Source: Betaproteobacteria bacterium
Lineage (GTDB): Bacteria; Pseudomonadota; Gammaproteobacteria; Burkholderiales; Eutrophovitaceae
DNA length: 7,101 bases
NCBI GenBank assembly: GCA_009886305.1
Contig: QXZO01000214.1
Location: 8,030 to 15,130 of the forward strand
Direction: 5' to 3'
Shown here: positions 6,520 to 7,101 of the stretch, one piece after another
How positions within the stretch are numbered: the first letter of the stretch is position 1
Layout of the letters: the number at the start of each line of letters is the position of its first letter
The notes under the pieces: model-generated
What the model was told of the DNA's origin: nothing
What the model saw: only the letters and a program-made list of their open reading frames with translations
Database searches by the model: none
Translations under genes and position numbers: made by a program

Positions 6520-7101
6520 CTAATTAGAGATCTTTGGTTCAAGAATCGCTATCGTAGTATGGCGTCCGACCAAATATTTTTTTGCGACCTCTTGTACTTG
6601 AAGAGGCGTAATAGTTCTCAGTTTATCGTTGATCACATCGGGAGCATTGGGAGCAAATCCTATTGCCCACATACGACCCATCCGACTGGCTTGTCCAAGG
6701 ACGGAGTCACCCGAGAAAACCTGTCCAGCGATCACTTGGGCTTTGACGCGATTTAATTCTGCATCGCTAACCCCGCCTTTGGTCAGTCTGAGAATCTCTT
6801 CATTCCAGCCGGCTTCCAGCTCCATTAAAGTATGGCCCTCAACAGGTGAAAATGAGACGTAAAATGCCCCTGGCCCTCTCCTCAAGCCATCGTAACTTAC
6901 ACTAACCGAGTGCGCGACTTTTTCCTCTAAAACTAAGCGTTTGTGTAACCGAGCCGCAGAATGTCCATCCAGCACTCCTGCCAACAAATATAACGCGTAA
7001 GGCTCCCAATCCGCCGCAACATCAACTAACTTAGGTGCAGAATAAGCAATGATTTGCGACTGCAAAGTGGTGTTTGCTTGAACTGTCACTCTGCGACTAC
7101 C
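6520..7101 (-). CDS. M16 family zinc peptidase, C-terminal part (cut by window edge)
   Basis: About 193 C-terminal residues are present, and the frame stays open to base 7101 (reading G-S-R-R-V-T-V), so the gene begins outside the window. The GTG at 7089-7087 is an internal valine and not a start. The visible part is the second M16 domain (Peptidase_M16_C): strand TLQSQIIAYSAP, a helix ending in HSAARLHKRLVLEEK, then VAHSVSVSYDG, and the terminal ELNRVKAQVIAGQ and LQVQEVAKKYL helices. Where substrate-binding members have G-x-x-Y after the L-R-E-x-R segment, this protein has V-A-H, so that site appears lost. This matches the catalytic subunit of a heterodimer, whose zinc motif HxxEH should be in the missing N-terminal half. 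The zinc motif is inferred, not seen. The stop (TAG, 6522-6520) is 20 nt before the downstream M16 gene, so the two are almost certainly co-transcribed. Confidence 0.86.
   Translation of the reverse strand, partial: GSRRVTVQANTTLQSQIIAYSAPKLVDVAADWEPYALYLLAGVLDGHSAARLHKRLVLEEKVAHSVSVSYDGLRRGPGAFYVSFSPVEGHTLMELEAGWNEEILRLTKGGVSDAELNRVKAQVIAGQVFSGDSVLGQASRMGRMWAIGFAPNAPDVINDKLRTITPLQVQEVAKKYLVGRHTTIAILEPKISN

Noticed and set aside
7087..7089. GTG as a possible start of a short M16-like protein.
   Set aside because: The frame continues open to the window edge with M16-like sequence (R-R-V-T-V), so it is an internal codon of a truncated gene.
1..7101. CRISPR arrays, tRNA or rRNA genes, insertion sequences, attachment sites, riboswitches.
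   Set aside because: Nearly all bases are accounted for by conserved protein genes, and I saw no spaced repeats, terminal inverted repeats, cloverleaf or long untranslated leader.

Overview
The window looks like ordinary chromosome from a gammaproteobacterium, by eye moderately AT-rich, and most likely a free-living aquatic lineage without a close model relative. The evidence is the cluster M16 protease pair - rsmD - coaD - YfhL-type ferredoxin - mutM. From memory this resembles a neighbourhood in Pseudomonas and relatives, and the MutM, RsmD, CoaD and ferredoxin proteins all read as gammaproteobacterial. I cannot assign a genus from sequence alone. Coding density is extreme: nearly every base is in a gene, and no tRNA, rRNA, IS element, CRISPR array or long repeat is visible. 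|| Left half (1-3833, plus strand): a tightly packed operon. After a short leader that probably holds the last codons of an upstream ABC ATPase gene come an ABC-2 type permease (61-804), a GldG-like auxiliary protein (801-2144) and a DUF4340 protein (2141-2998), joined by 4-nt ATGA overlaps. mutM (3015-3833), the formamidopyrimidine-DNA glycosylase, follows 16 nt later. The first three genes should form a membrane complex: a cytoplasmic ATPase (outside the window), a six-helix permease and two anchored proteins with large periplasmic parts. It resembles the GldA/F/G transporter of gliding Bacteroidetes, but its substrate in Proteobacteria is not established as far as I know. || Right half (3835-7101, minus strand): a convergent five-gene operon read right to left. 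It holds the C-terminal part of an M16 peptidase (cut by the window edge), a second complete M16 protein lacking the zinc-binding motif, rsmD (16S rRNA m2G966 methyltransferase), coaD (phosphopantetheine adenylyltransferase) and a 2[4Fe-4S] ferredoxin. The junctions are 20 nt apart or overlap by 8, 11 and 1 nt, so translational coupling is likely. The two M16 proteins look like a heterodimer with complementary active-site halves. || The two operons meet tail to tail with one base between stop codons (3834) and no visible terminator. I see no convincing novel system. The least understood item is the GldFG/DUF4340 transporter operon; the M16 pair and the terminator-less convergent junction are secondary points.
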